A stretch of 31,394 nt of DNA from Candidatus Thiodiazotropha sp. (ex Gloverina cf. vestifex) (lineage in GTDB: Bacteria > Pseudomonadota > Gammaproteobacteria > Chromatiales > Chromatiaceae): positions 1 to 31,394 of the forward strand of contig JAHXHT010000002.1 in the NCBI GenBank assembly GCA_025656435.1. Reading direction: 5' to 3'. Below the pieces are notes generated by a model. The model had not been told where the DNA came from. It made no database searches and worked only from the letters and a program-made list of their open reading frames with translations. Below, piece after piece: positions 1 to 7,743 of the stretch (its first letter is position 1; each line of letters opens with the position of its first letter). A program made the translations under genes and the position numbers.

Positions 1-108
1 GAGAGGAAGGTAAAAACCGTGGCCCCCAGAAAAATGGGTGTTCACCGAATAAAGTACGAGAAAAAAATCATCGCTAACCCAATGAAAGCCAAAACAAAAT
101 CTAAATGA
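1..108 (+). CDS. 3' end of an unidentified basic protein (partial)
   Basis: An open reading frame enters from the window edge in frame 1 and stops at a TGA at 106-108. The 35 visible residues are rich in lysine and arginine and end in a Lys-rich tail (MKAKTKSK). I do not recognise the family. It reads in the same direction as rpe, whose ribosome binding site lies about 45 bases further on, so it could be the previous gene of the same transcription unit. An open frame of 35 codons in A-rich DNA could also arise by chance. Confidence 0.4.
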   Translation, partial: ERKVKTVAPRKMGVHRIKYEKKIIANPMKAKTKSK

Positions 109-164
109 TTTGCGTTACCAATACCCTTATTTCAATGTTGGAAGAAACAGTAGGAGACAACATC

Positions 165-857
165 ATGGCTCGTCAATCCGATAAGATCGCTCCCTCCATC
201 CTGTCGGCAGATTTTGCCAAACTTGGTGAAGAGGTTGATAACGTACTCGCCTCGGGTGCGGAGATCGTCCATTTTGACGTGATGGACAACCACTATGTGC
301 CCAATCTGACCATTGGCCCACTGGTCTGTGAGGCGCTGCGCAAGCATGGCGTGACTGCAGATATTGATGTCCACATGATGGTTAAGCCGGTGGACCGTAT
401 TATTCCTGATTTTGCCAAGGTGGGTGCTACTTACATGACCTTCCATCCTGAGGCATCCGAGCATGTCGATCGCAGCCTGCAGCTGATCCGCAATGAGGGC
501 TGTAAGTCGGGTCTGGTGTTCAACCCCGCGACTCCGCTCTCACATCTCGACTATGTACTTGATAAAGTCGATATGATTCTGCTGATGTCGGTCAACCCCG
601 GTTTTGGTGGGCAGAGCTTTATTCCCGCCACCATGGACAAACTGCGTGCATGCCGCAAGTTGATCGATGACTCCGGACTGGATATCCGTCTGGAGATCGA
701 TGGAGGCGTCAAAGTCGACAACATCGCCGAGATCAAGGCCGCTGGTGCTGATACTTTTGTTGCAGGATCCGGCATCTTCGGTTTCCCGGAAGCGAACGAT
801 GCCAACGTCTATGACACCATCGTCGGCAAGATGAAAGCGGAACTGGCCAAAGTTTGA
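165..857 (+). CDS. rpe: ribulose-phosphate 3-epimerase
   Basis: Interconverts ribulose 5-phosphate and xylulose 5-phosphate in the cytoplasm (pentose phosphate and Calvin cycles). The 230-residue product has the family's usual length and a TIM-barrel sequence: [10 protein letters not shown] near the N-terminus, [17 protein letters not shown] with the metal-binding His and Asp, the segment [10 protein letters not shown], and the C-terminal phosphate-binding EIDGGV and AGSGIF segments. An upstream in-frame ATG at 105 exists, but the ATG at 165 is preceded by TAGGAG at 151-156 and gives the normal N-terminus, so it is chosen. It is followed by the GxxExxY cassette and gph; rpe-gph-trpE is a common gammaproteobacterial order. 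Confidence 0.96.
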   Translation: MARQSDKIAPSILSADFAKLGEEVDNVLASGAEIVHFDVMDNHYVPNLTIGPLVCEALRKHGVTADIDVHMMVKPVDRIIPDFAKVGATYMTFHPEASEHVDRSLQLIRNEGCKSGLVFNPATPLSHLDYVLDKVDMILLMSVNPGFGGQSFIPATMDKLRACRKLIDDSGLDIRLEIDGGVKVDNIAEIKAAGADTFVAGSGIFGFPEANDANVYDTIVGKMKAELAKV

Positions 858-862
858 CCTCA

Positions 863-900
863 TAACGCAAAGAACGCTAAGAAGCGCAAAGGATGCAAAG
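863..900 (+). repeat. left inverted-repeat arm of the GxxExxY cassette
   Basis: The 38-bp arm holds four tandem units of the type GCAAAG at 867, 876 (as GCTAAG), 886 and 895, spaced 9-10 bp apart. It begins with TAACGCAAAG. It differs at only about 3 positions from the left arm of the element at 28083-28120. Confidence 0.85.
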
Positions 901-906
901 GGTTTC

Positions 907-1285
907 ATGGATGAAAGCGCTACTGCACAACGTGTAATTGGGGCTGCTCTCGAAGTTCACCGAACGCTAGGTCCTGGTTTATTGGAGTCGGCATACCAGG
1001 CTTGTTTAGCTCGTGAGTTGGGTTTAATCGGATTGCCATTTCAAACAGAAGCGGCAATCGCTGTAGAATACAAAGGGCTGAATGTGAAATCGGCATATCG
1101 TGCGGATTTCCTTATTAATCATCAGCTCATTGTAGAGCTGAAGACAGTGAATAATATCTTGCCTGTACCATAAGGCACAGTTGTTGGCCTACTTAAAGTG
1201 GAGCGGCCTGAAACTAGGGCTAATTTTTAATTTCAATGCTAAGTTGTTAAAGCAGGGAATACATAGAGTTGTAAATAATCTCTGA
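907..1285 (+). pseudogene. GxxExxY family protein (PD-(D/E)XK nuclease-like), frameshifted
   Basis: The first 88 codons (907-1173) encode a GxxExxY-family N-terminus: the naming motif GLLESAY, then RADFLI and VELKTV, which supply the Asp and Glu-x-Lys of a PD-(D/E)XK-type active site. The frame ends at a TAA right after LPVP. Removing one C from the CC at 1168-1169 restores the family's normal C-terminus (LPVHKAQLLAYLKWSG, then GLIFNFN) up to a TGA at 1283-1285. That gives about 125 aa, the family's usual length. The gene is therefore intact except for one extra base: a recent mutation, a sequencing or assembly error, or less likely programmed slippage. The in vivo role of this family is not established. 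It fills the inverted-repeat cassette completely. Confidence 0.85.
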
Positions 1286-1288
1286 ATA

Positions 1289-1326
1289 CATTGCGTCCTT
1301 TGCGCTTCTCAGTGACCTTTGCGTTA
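1289..1326 (-). repeat. right inverted-repeat arm of the GxxExxY cassette
   Basis: Read on the minus strand it starts TAACGCAAAG and continues with GCGCAAAGGACGCAA. It matches the left arm with about six mismatches in 38 bp. It follows the restored stop codon of the GxxExxY gene at once and ends 13 bases before the start of gph. Confidence 0.85.
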
Positions 1327-1339
1327 CACAAATAAAGAA

Positions 1340-2017
1340 ATGATCAAGAAACCCAAGATGATTCTCATAGACGTAGATGGCACGCTGGTGGATAGTGTGC
1401 CAGATCTGGCCTATTGCGTAGATGAGATGATGAAGCAGTTAGGGCGTCCCGCCCACGGCGAAACGAAAGTGCGGGATTGGGTCGGCAATGGGGTTGAGCG
1501 TTTGGTGCGCCGAGCTTTGATTGGGCAACTCGATGGAGAGCCGGATGAGGCGGATTTTGAGCGCGCCTATCCGATCTTTCTGGACCTCTATGCAGTGAAT
1601 ACCAGCCAGCGTTCGGCACTCTATCCCGGTATCCGCGATGGACTCGACTACCTCAAGCTGAAGGGCTACCGACTGGGCTGCGTAACCAATAAAGCAGCAC
1701 AGTTCACTATTCCACTGTTAAAGGATCTGGGCGTGCATGATGACTTCGAGATCGTCATCGCCGGCGATACCCTGCCAAAGAAAAAACCCGATCCGTTGCC
1801 GCTGCTACATGCGGCTGAACAGTTGGGCGTGGTCCCCGCTGATGCCCTGATGATCGGTGACTCACAGAGCGATGTGAAGGCTGCCCGTGCCGCCGGTTTT
1901 CAGATCGTCTGCATGAGTTACGGATACAACCATGGTGAGGATATCCGCAACTACCACCCGGATGCAGTAATCGATACACTCACCGAGATCCACAGTTTGT
2001 TGGAAGAAGCGGCTTGA
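1340..2017 (+). CDS. gph: phosphoglycolate phosphatase (HAD family)
   Basis: Removes phosphate from 2-phosphoglycolate, in the cytoplasm. The roughly 225-residue HAD-type protein has motif I LIDVDGTLVDS with the nucleophile Asp and the acid/base Asp two residues on, motif II VTNKA, the motif III region with KKKPDPLPL, and motif IV MIGDSQSDV. A TTG at 1319 lies in the same frame but inside the right arm of the GxxExxY cassette, so the ATG at 1340 is preferred. The ribosome binding site is weak, and an ATG at 1358 is also possible. The neighbours rpe and trpE are typical for gph in gammaproteobacteria. Related HAD phosphatases cannot be excluded from motifs alone. Confidence 0.9.
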   Translation: MIKKPKMILIDVDGTLVDSVPDLAYCVDEMMKQLGRPAHGETKVRDWVGNGVERLVRRALIGQLDGEPDEADFERAYPIFLDLYAVNTSQRSALYPGIRDGLDYLKLKGYRLGCVTNKAAQFTIPLLKDLGVHDDFEIVIAGDTLPKKKPDPLPLLHAAEQLGVVPADALMIGDSQSDVKAARAAGFQIVCMSYGYNHGEDIRNYHPDAVIDTLTEIHSLLEEAA

Positions 2018-2075
2018 GCCCAGGCAGGGTTTTCGATTAAGGTAAACGCCAGCAACGGAATCAGAAAAACAGACA

Positions 2076-2132
2076 ATGACCCCGCTTTCACACACCAGAA
2101 CTCTGAAAAACGGCACGCGATGGCGTTGGTGA
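2076..2132 (+). CDS. trpL: trp operon leader peptide
   Basis: A short frame between gph and trpE reads [18 protein letters not shown] and stops at TGA 2130-2132. Two Trp codons (2121-2123 and 2127-2129) lie just before the stop, as in the leader peptides of ribosome-mediated attenuators. The Trp codons sit inside the 5' half of a hairpin that ends in a run of six T before trpE. A ribosome stalled for lack of Trp would block that hairpin and let transcription enter trpE. No strong Shine-Dalgarno sequence is seen before the ATG, which is the main weakness. The position and Trp-rich end are seen directly; the function is inferred from known trp leaders. Confidence 0.75.
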   Translation: MTPLSHTRTLKNGTRWRW

Positions 2133-2159
2133 ATACCGACCCAGCGAACCCCGTTTTTT
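2106..2159 (+). terminator. attenuator-type terminator in the trpE leader
   Basis: AAAAACGG at 2106-2113 pairs perfectly with CCGTTTTT at 2151-2158. Inner stretches also pair: CG, TGG with CCA, and TTGGT (2126-2130) with ACCGA around a GAAT loop. The stem closes on the T run 2154-2159, which is 22 bases before the trpE ATG. The 5' arm covers the Trp codons of the leader peptide. No separate antiterminator hairpin is obvious. Confidence 0.6.
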
Positions 2160-2181
2160 GGTCTTTTGTGTGGAGAGGACA

Positions 2182-3690
2182 ATGACCCCTCAATCTTTCG
2201 CCGCCCTGGCGCAACAGGGCTACAATCGTATACCTATCGTCTGTGAGGTCCTGGCCGACCTCGATACCCCCCTCAGTGTCTACCTGAAGTTGGCCCATGA
2301 GCCTTACTCTTATCTGTTTGAATCTGTGCAGGGAGGTGAGAAATGGGGTCGCTACTCTATCATCGGTCTGCCTTGCCGCAGTCATGTAAGGATCAGTGGT
2401 CATCAGGTCGAGACCCGCACTGATGACAAGATCACCGAGTCGTTCACTGTGGAAGACCCTCTCGCCTGGGTAGAAGCATTCCGTTCACAGTACAAAGCGG
2501 CAGAAATAGAGGGCATGCCACGATTCAATGGTGGTCTGGTCGGTTATTTCGGTTATGACATCATTCGATATATCGAACCGAAGCTGGCGAACTGTCCCAA
2601 TCCCGACCTCCTCGGCACACCGGATATCCTGCTGATGATCTCCGATGAGGTGGTGGTGTTCGACAACCTGAGCGGGCGCATGTACGTGATTGTTCATGTG
2701 GATCCCTCCCAGGGCGGCACGCTGGCCACTGCCGAGCAACGCATCCGCGAACTGATCCATGCCATGCGGCAGCCCGTGCCACGTATCCCCAATGGTCCGG
2801 AAAGAGAAGTCAGTGAGTCCGATTTTGTCTCCGGTTTTACCGAAGCCGGTTTCAAGCAGGCTGTGGAGAGAATCAAAGACTACATTCTCGAAGGCGACTG
2901 CATGCAGGTGGTGATTTCACAGCGCCTGTCGATCCCCTTTGAGGCACCACCGCTCGATCTCTATCGCGCGCTACGGGGACTGAATCCGTCGCCTTACATG
3001 TATTTTCTCGATTTGGATGATTTCCAAATCGTCGGCTCGTCACCGGAGATATTGACCCGCCTGGAAGATGGTGTGGTCACGGTGCGTCCGATTGCCGGTA
3101 CCCGTCGACGGGGCTATACGGAAGAGGAGGATCGGGCCCTGGAAGAGGAGCTGCTGGCCGACCCCAAAGAGCTGGCTGAGCATCTGATGCTGATCGATCT
3201 CGGTCGCAACGATACTGGCCGGGTCGCCAAGATCGGCAGTGTGGAGTTGACCGACACAATGGTGGTCGAGCGCTACTCTCATGTGATGCATATCGTCTCC
3301 AATGTGACCGGTGAGCTCTGTGATGGCATGACTGCCATCGATCTCCTGCGAGCCACATTCCCCGCAGGTACTGTCAGCGGTGCACCGAAGATTCGCGCCA
3401 TGGAGATCATCGATGAGTTGGAGCCAGTGAAGCGAGGTGTTTATTCCGGGGCCGTGGGATACCTCTCCTGGAACGGTAATATGGATACCGCCATTGCCAT
3501 TCGTACGGCTATCATCAAGGATAAAGTGCTGCATATTCAGGCCGGGGCCGGCGTGGTCGCCGACTCCATACCCGAACTTGAGTGGAAGGAGACCATGAGT
3601 AAGGGGCGTGCCGTGTTTCGGGCGGTGGCTTTGGCCGAGGCGGGGCTTGATCGTCATGCCTGTGATGGGGAGACGGAATCATGCTCTTGA
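2182..3690 (+). CDS. trpE: anthranilate synthase component I
   Basis: Forms anthranilate from chorismate with ammonia from TrpG, the first committed step of tryptophan synthesis. The 502-residue product has an N-terminal Trp-binding region containing [19 protein letters not shown], where the LFES stretch is the usual feedback site. Its C-terminal chorismate-binding domain has IAGTRRRG, a [14 protein letters not shown] segment, [18 protein letters not shown] and the AGAGVVADS end. The ATG at 2182 follows GGAGAGG at 2171-2177; an in-frame TTG at 2158 is unlikely. It overlaps trpG by 10 bases, which fits translational coupling of the two subunits. The leader upstream suggests attenuation by tryptophan. 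Confidence 0.97.
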   Translation: MTPQSFAALAQQGYNRIPIVCEVLADLDTPLSVYLKLAHEPYSYLFESVQGGEKWGRYSIIGLPCRSHVRISGHQVETRTDDKITESFTVEDPLAWVEAFRSQYKAAEIEGMPRFNGGLVGYFGYDIIRYIEPKLANCPNPDLLGTPDILLMISDEVVVFDNLSGRMYVIVHVDPSQGGTLATAEQRIRELIHAMRQPVPRIPNGPEREVSESDFVSGFTEAGFKQAVERIKDYILEGDCMQVVISQRLSIPFEAPPLDLYRALRGLNPSPYMYFLDLDDFQIVGSSPEILTRLEDGVVTVRPIAGTRRRGYTEEEDRALEEELLADPKELAEHLMLIDLGRNDTGRVAKIGSVELTDTMVVERYSHVMHIVSNVTGELCDGMTAIDLLRATFPAGTVSGAPKIRAMEIIDELEPVKRGVYSGAVGYLSWNGNMDTAIAIRTAIIKDKVLHIQAGAGVVADSIPELEWKETMSKGRAVFRAVALAEAGLDRHACDGETESCS

Positions 3691-4259
3691 TGATCGATAA
3701 CTACGACTCTTTTACCTATAACCTGGTGCAGTATCTGGGCGAGCTGGGTGTGACGGTCAAAGTGGTGCGCAATGATGAGATTGGGCTTTCGGATATTGAA
3801 GCGATGCGTCCCGACCAGATTGTCATCTCCCCGGGACCCTGTACGCCCAATGAGGCAGGGGTCTCGGTGGAGACCATTCGTGCCTATGCCGGACGTATCC
3901 CGATCCTCGGTGTCTGTTTGGGTCACCAGTCCATCGGCCAGGCTTTTGGTGGCCGGATCGTACACGCCCGGGAAGTGATGCACGGCAAGACCTCACCGAT
4001 CCACCATGCGGATACCGGTGTCTTCAGCGGGCTGGAGAATCCTTTTGAGGCTACCCGTTACCATTCGCTGGTGATCGAAAAAGAGAGCCTGCCGGATTGC
4101 CTCGAGATCACTGCCTGGACCAAACGGGATGGCGGCATGGATGAGATCATGGGTGTGCGCCATAAAACGTTAGCGATACAGGGCGTACAGTTTCATCCGG
4201 AGTCGATTTTGACCCGGCATGGTCATGACATGCTGCGCAATTTCGTCGAAGGTGTTTGA
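3681..4259 (+). CDS. trpG: anthranilate synthase component II (glutamine amidotransferase)
   Basis: Releases ammonia from glutamine for TrpE; in many bacteria the same subunit also serves PabB in folate synthesis. The 192 residues start [19 protein letters not shown], carry the oxyanion segment [12 protein letters not shown], the catalytic Cys in [15 protein letters not shown], and the His-Glu pair in QFHPESILT. This is a complete class I amidotransferase of usual length. The start lies inside the trpE 3' end (10-base overlap). After the stop there are 124 bases before trpD, which may hold a secondary promoter. Confidence 0.96.
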   Translation: MLLMIDNYDSFTYNLVQYLGELGVTVKVVRNDEIGLSDIEAMRPDQIVISPGPCTPNEAGVSVETIRAYAGRIPILGVCLGHQSIGQAFGGRIVHAREVMHGKTSPIHHADTGVFSGLENPFEATRYHSLVIEKESLPDCLEITAWTKRDGGMDEIMGVRHKTLAIQGVQFHPESILTRHGHDMLRNFVEGV

Positions 4260-4298
4260 TTTGTTTATCATCAAACGAACGAGAGAAAGCGTAAAGAT

Positions 4299-4326
4299 TT
4301 GTTGAGTTGCGAATGCTGTATATATA
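4299..4326 (+). promoter_or_regulatory. possible internal promoter before trpD
   Basis: TTGTTG (4299-4304) and TATATA (4321-4326) are separated by 16 bases in the AT-rich gap between trpG and trpD. The -35 match is partial. This is the only long gap inside the trp cluster, so a secondary promoter is plausible. Confidence 0.3.
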
Positions 4327-4383
4327 GCCAAAAATTATTTGTGTACTGAATACATAAATATATCGATAAGGGGAGAAGCACTC

Positions 4384-5406
4384 GTGGAAATGCAGCAAGC
4401 TATTAATAAGGTGCTGGCGAGGCAGGATCTGACAGCCGATGAGATGAACAGGGTCATGCGTACCATCATGACCGGTGGGGCCACGCCGGCACAGATCGGT
4501 GGTTTTCTTATTGGTCTTCGGATGAAGGAAGAGACAGTAGCTGAGATCACCGCCGCTGCTTCGGTCATGCGGGAACTGGCTTCTGGTGTCTCTGTCGCCG
4601 ACCTGGACAACACAGTGGATATTGTCGGTACTGGGGGAGATGCGTCCGGTACCTTCAATGTCTCAACTGCGAGTATGTTTGTGGCTGCGGCAGCGGGTTG
4701 TCATGTGGCCAAGCATGGCAATCGCTCGGTCTCATCGAAGTCGGGTAGTGCTGACGCGCTTGAAGCGGCCGGTGTACGGCTCGACCTGACGCCGCAACAA
4801 GTAGAGAGGTGTGTGCGCGAAGTGGGTGTGGGCTTCATGTTCGCACCTGGCCACCATAGTGCGATGAAACATGCCATTGGTCCGCGCAAGGAGATGGGGG
4901 CACGTACGATTTTCAATGTTCTGGGCCCGCTCACCAATCCGGCAGATGTGCCCAATCAGCTACTGGGTGTGTTCAACAGTGACCTACTGGAGCCACTGGC
5001 GGAAGTACTGCAACGACTTGGCAGTCGTCATGTCATAGTGGTTCACTCCCGCGACGGTTTGGATGAAATCAGTATTGGAGATGTGACTGACGCGGCTGAA
5101 CTCAAGGATGGTCAGATCCGGCGCTTTCTCATACAACCGGAGGATTTCGGTTTTAAACGATCCTCTTTAGACTCGATCAAAGTGAATGATGCTGCAGAGA
5201 GCCTCTCAATGATTCGGGGCGTGCTGGAAGATACGTCAGGACCGGCAAAGGATATCGTAGTGCTCAACGCAGGGGCTGCGATCTACACTGCGGGTATTGC
5301 CCCCAACCTGAAAGCCGGAGTGGCAAAGGCCGATGAGGCCATTGCCAGCGGTGAAGCCCGCAACCGACTCGACCGTTTAGTCGTGCTGACACAGAGTTTT
5401 GACTGA
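4384..5406 (+). CDS. trpD: anthranilate phosphoribosyltransferase
   Basis: Transfers phosphoribose from PRPP to anthranilate. The product of about 340 aa has an N-terminal helical domain ([32 protein letters not shown]), the PRPP-binding loop [32 protein letters not shown], and GPLTNPA. GTG at 4384 is chosen because GGGGAG at 4370-4375 lies 8 bases upstream. The ATG at 4390 is possible but its spacing is long, and the in-frame ATG at 4339 would add a non-conserved extension. The stop is 2 bases before trpC. It is a stand-alone TrpD, not fused to TrpG as in Escherichia coli. Confidence 0.95.
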   Translation: MEMQQAINKVLARQDLTADEMNRVMRTIMTGGATPAQIGGFLIGLRMKEETVAEITAAASVMRELASGVSVADLDNTVDIVGTGGDASGTFNVSTASMFVAAAAGCHVAKHGNRSVSSKSGSADALEAAGVRLDLTPQQVERCVREVGVGFMFAPGHHSAMKHAIGPRKEMGARTIFNVLGPLTNPADVPNQLLGVFNSDLLEPLAEVLQRLGSRHVIVVHSRDGLDEISIGDVTDAAELKDGQIRRFLIQPEDFGFKRSSLDSIKVNDAAESLSMIRGVLEDTSGPAKDIVVLNAGAAIYTAGIAPNLKAGVAKADEAIASGEARNRLDRLVVLTQSFD

Positions 5407-5408
5407 GC

Positions 5409-6206
5409 ATGAATGATACGCCGGATATCCTGAAAAAAATCGTCCACCGCAAGCTGGAGGAGATTGCCCAGCGTCTGCAGGAGAGACCGCTCGACAGACT
5501 AGAGAAAGAACTGGAGGAGGCTTCGCCGTCACGTGGATTCGCCGATGCCATTGCCAGCAAGATAGAAGCAGGCCAGGCGGGTGTCATTGCAGAGATTAAG
5601 CGGGCCTCGCCGAGTAAGGGGAGACTGCGCGAGCACTTTAAACCGGCAGAGATAGCCCGCAGTTACGCGAATGGAGGTGCGGCCTGTCTTTCGGTGTTGA
5701 CCGATATCGATTTCTTTCAGGGCAGTGACGCCTATTTGCGACAAGCACGGGCCGCCTGTGATTTACCAGTGATCCGCAAGGATTTCATTATCGATCCCTA
5801 TCAGGTCTACGAAGCACGGGCTATGGGGGCTGACTGTATCCTGTTAATTGTCGCCTGTCTGGATGATCGGCAACTGAAAACACTCAACGAGCTGGCCCAT
5901 CATCTGGGTATGGATGTACTGATCGAAGTGCATGATAGCGGAGAGTTGGAGCGTGCGCTGCAGGTAGAAAACCGGCTGATTGGTATCAACAACCGAAACC
6001 TTCGTACCTTTGAGGTGAGCCTGAATACTACCTTGGAAATGCTGCCGCTGATTCCTTCAGACCGAATTGTGGTCACCGAAAGTGGCATCCTGACGCGTGA
6101 TGATATTGATTTGATGCGCACTAAGCAGGTCAATGCCTTCCTGGTGGGTGAGGCATTTATGCGAGCGGAGGAGCCAGGGGACAAGTTAGCGGAACTGTTT
6201 ATCTGA
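5409..6206 (+). CDS. trpC: indole-3-glycerol phosphate synthase
   Basis: Closes the indole ring of carboxyphenylamino-deoxyribulose phosphate to give indole-glycerol phosphate. The 265-residue TIM barrel begins [17 protein letters not shown] and contains the catalytic Lys-bearing IKRASPSKG, the second Lys region [39 protein letters not shown], and the phosphate-binding VGEAFMRAE. It is monofunctional: the TrpF domain found fused in E. coli is absent, and trpF, trpB and trpA are not in this window. It begins 2 bases after trpD and ends the trp cluster, converging with crp. Confidence 0.96.
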   Translation: MNDTPDILKKIVHRKLEEIAQRLQERPLDRLEKELEEASPSRGFADAIASKIEAGQAGVIAEIKRASPSKGRLREHFKPAEIARSYANGGAACLSVLTDIDFFQGSDAYLRQARAACDLPVIRKDFIIDPYQVYEARAMGADCILLIVACLDDRQLKTLNELAHHLGMDVLIEVHDSGELERALQVENRLIGINNRNLRTFEVSLNTTLEMLPLIPSDRIVVTESGILTRDDIDLMRTKQVNAFLVGEAFMRAEEPGDKLAELFI

Positions 6207-6301
6207 GTGAATCCTATTGGTCATACTCGCACCCACTGAAATTATGCGGTAATCAAGCCGCCGCTGAGATGGGCAATCACCATAATTTTCACAAGGGATA
6301 A

Positions 6302-6326
6302 CCTGCCGACAGCCAGAGCCGGCAGG
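6302..6326. terminator. hairpin between the convergent trpC and crp genes
   Basis: CCTGCCG (6302-6308) and CGGCAGG (6320-6326) form a perfect 7-bp stem with an 11-base loop in the 128-base gap between the ends of trpC and crp. Neither side has a T run, so it is at best an incomplete bidirectional terminator. Confidence 0.35.
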
Positions 6327-6334
6327 GTGGATCA

Positions 6335-6988
6335 TCAGCGGGTACCAAATACCACGATGGTTTTGCCCTTAACGCTGATCAGCCCCTGTTCTTCCAGATT
6401 CTTCAAAACCCTGCCTGCCATCTCACGGGAACAACCGACTATACGCCCAATCTCCTGACGGGTGATGCGGATCTGCATACCGTCGGGATGGGTCATGGCA
6501 TCCGGTTCCTTACACAGGTCGAGCAGGGTGCGGGCAATACGGCCGGTGACATCGAAAAAAGCCAGGTGTCCCACCTTGCTGCTGGTCTGGGAGAGCCGAT
6601 GTGAGAGCTGAGCACCCATGGCGTAAAGGATCTCCTTGGTGTGCTCTTTCAGATCGTGGTCAAACAGCTGCTCAAGGCGTTGATAGCTGATCTCGGCTAT
6701 CTGGCAGGGGGTGCGTGTGCGTACCATGACGCTGCGTTTCGGCTCGGGCATAAAGATGCCCATCTCACCAATGAACTGCCCCTTGTTGAGATAGGTGAGG
6801 ATGATTTCCCGTCCATCCTCGTCCTCGATGTAGACAGCGACAGATCCTTCGGTCAGGTAATAAAGGATATCCGCCGGATCACCGATATGTATGATCTCAG
6901 TATTCTTGGGATAGCGTCGGCGATGGCAATACGAGAGAAATCTTTGAAGATACTCAGGTTCCTGCGGCGGCGGTTTTATGATCGACAT
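6335..6988 (-). CDS. crp: cAMP-activated transcription regulator CRP (Vfr-like)
   Basis: Global regulator that binds cAMP and DNA. The 217-residue protein has an N-terminal cyclic-nucleotide-binding domain: the phosphate-binding cassette FIGEMGIF (Glu75), then PKRSVMVR (Arg85, Ser86), and TSSKVG on the dimer helix (Thr135, Ser136), equivalent to the cAMP contacts of E. coli CRP. A helix-turn-helix follows ([21 protein letters not shown]). The C-terminal half is near-identical in pattern to E. coli CRP ([24 protein letters not shown]). The frame stays open up to 7150, but the ATG at 6988 gives the family length. It lies beside trpC as vfr does in Pseudomonas, and diverges from an OsmC gene as crp does from yhfA in E. 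coli. Confidence 0.93.
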   Translation of the reverse strand: MSIIKPPPQEPEYLQRFLSYCHRRRYPKNTEIIHIGDPADILYYLTEGSVAVYIEDEDGREIILTYLNKGQFIGEMGIFMPEPKRSVMVRTRTPCQIAEISYQRLEQLFDHDLKEHTKEILYAMGAQLSHRLSQTSSKVGHLAFFDVTGRIARTLLDLCKEPDAMTHPDGMQIRITRQEIGRIVGCSREMAGRVLKNLEEQGLISVKGKTIVVFGTR

Positions 6989-7326
6989 GATCCTATGACT
7001 CTTGTGATGCAGAGTGTGGGATGGTGGCGGTAGGTGCAGCTGTAATACAGCTGAAATGTTTCCCTGAAAAATACCGCTGTCGCCACCACCAGTCCTCTTG
7101 GTTAAGTTATTATAAAAGCGTTGAAAAGAGTTCAAGCATAAGTTTAGCAACCCTTTTCAACTTGTCGAATTTTCGACTATCTATAGCGTACTTTTGCGTA
7201 TAGTGTAACAAATAAAGCGGGTCTGGGGGGGGTGGCTCAGCAATAATCAGCGGCCATTGTTTGCGATGATTTGAACTGCGTCGCAGACACATTATAAGGC
7301 GATAAAGCGATAAAGCGGAGTAGCGG
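6989..7326. promoter_or_regulatory. divergent control region between crp and the OsmC-like gene
   Basis: These 338 bases hold no gene I can support and must carry the promoters of both crp (minus strand) and the OsmC-like gene (plus strand). The middle (7101-7210) is AT-rich. I looked for a TGTGA-N6-TCACA CRP palindrome and saw none that was convincing; TTGTGATGCAGAGTGTGG near 7004-7021 is only a weak half match. The frame upstream of the chosen crp start is open to 7150, so a longer CRP is formally possible. Confidence 0.6.
7271..7298 (+). promoter_or_regulatory. candidate promoter of the OsmC-like gene
   Basis: TTGAAC (7271-7276) and TATAAG (7293-7298) are separated by 16 bases, about 28 bases before the ATG. 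Immediately downstream are two tandem copies of GCGATAAA followed by GCGGAG, the last serving as ribosome binding site. Confidence 0.4.
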
Positions 7327-7743
7327 ATGAAAGCACGGGTGAAATGGGTGGAGGAGGCCACCATGTTGGGGGAAGCTGGCAGTGGCCATGCGGTCGTGAT
7401 GGATGGACCGCCGGAGCATGGAGGAAGAAAACTGGGCGTCAGACCTATGGAGATGCTGTTGCTGGGTATGGGAGGGTGTACCGAATTCGATGTACTCTCA
7501 ATACTGAAGAAGTCCCGCCAGCAGGTAACCAGCTGTGTTGTGGAGCTGGAAGCTGAGCGGTCGGAAGCAAATCCCAAGATCTTTACCCGAATCCACGCAC
7601 ATTTCGTGGTGTGTGGACGGGATTTGAGCGAGAAACACGTAGCACGCGCAATCTCACTTAGCGCAGAAAAATACTGTTCTGCCTCCATCATGCTGGGCAA
7701 GAGCGCGGAAATTACACACGACTACGAGATTCACAATGACTGA
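7327..7743 (+). CDS. yhfA: OsmC/Ohr family protein (YhfA-like)
   Basis: The 138-residue protein belongs to the OsmC-like family, whose characterised members reduce organic peroxides through two cysteines. Both are present: Cys51 in GMGGCTEFDVL and Cys117 in SAEKYCSAS. RPMEMLLLGMGG and the C-terminal EITHDYEI are also family-like. The gene is divergent from crp, the same arrangement as yhfA-crp in E. coli, which supports the YhfA subgroup rather than OsmC or Ohr proper. No substrate can be named. It overlaps the next gene by 8 bases, so the two are probably co-translated. Confidence 0.88.
   Translation: MKARVKWVEEATMLGEAGSGHAVVMDGPPEHGGRKLGVRPMEMLLLGMGGCTEFDVLSILKKSRQQVTSCVVELEAERSEANPKIFTRIHAHFVVCGRDLSEKHVARAISLSAEKYCSASIMLGKSAEITHDYEIHND

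Larger units (their letters stand above)
863..1326. mobile_element. GxxExxY cassette bounded by about 38-bp inverted repeats
   Basis: Two inverted arms (863-900 and 1289-1326) tightly enclose one reading frame. The left arm ends 6 bases before the ATG, and the right arm starts 3 bases after the restored stop codon. The arms match at about 32 of 38 positions by eye. The cassette sits between rpe and gph, genes normally adjacent in this order. CA dinucleotides flank both ends (861-862 and 1327-1328), which could be a 2-bp target duplication but is weak evidence. A gene-less relative with the same arm lies at 28083-28164. Calling it mobile is an inference from this structure and the second copy. 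Confidence 0.55.

Noticed and set aside
2120..2185. A second short frame before trpE with two Trp codons near its end, overlapping the trpE ATG
   Set aside because: Its Trp codons lie after the T run of the hairpin, and the Trp residues partly come from the trpE ribosome binding site sequence. The frame at 2076-2132 fits attenuation far better.
7004..7021. Possible CRP site upstream of crp
   Set aside because: Only one half (TGTGA) is good and the other half is not an inverted match.
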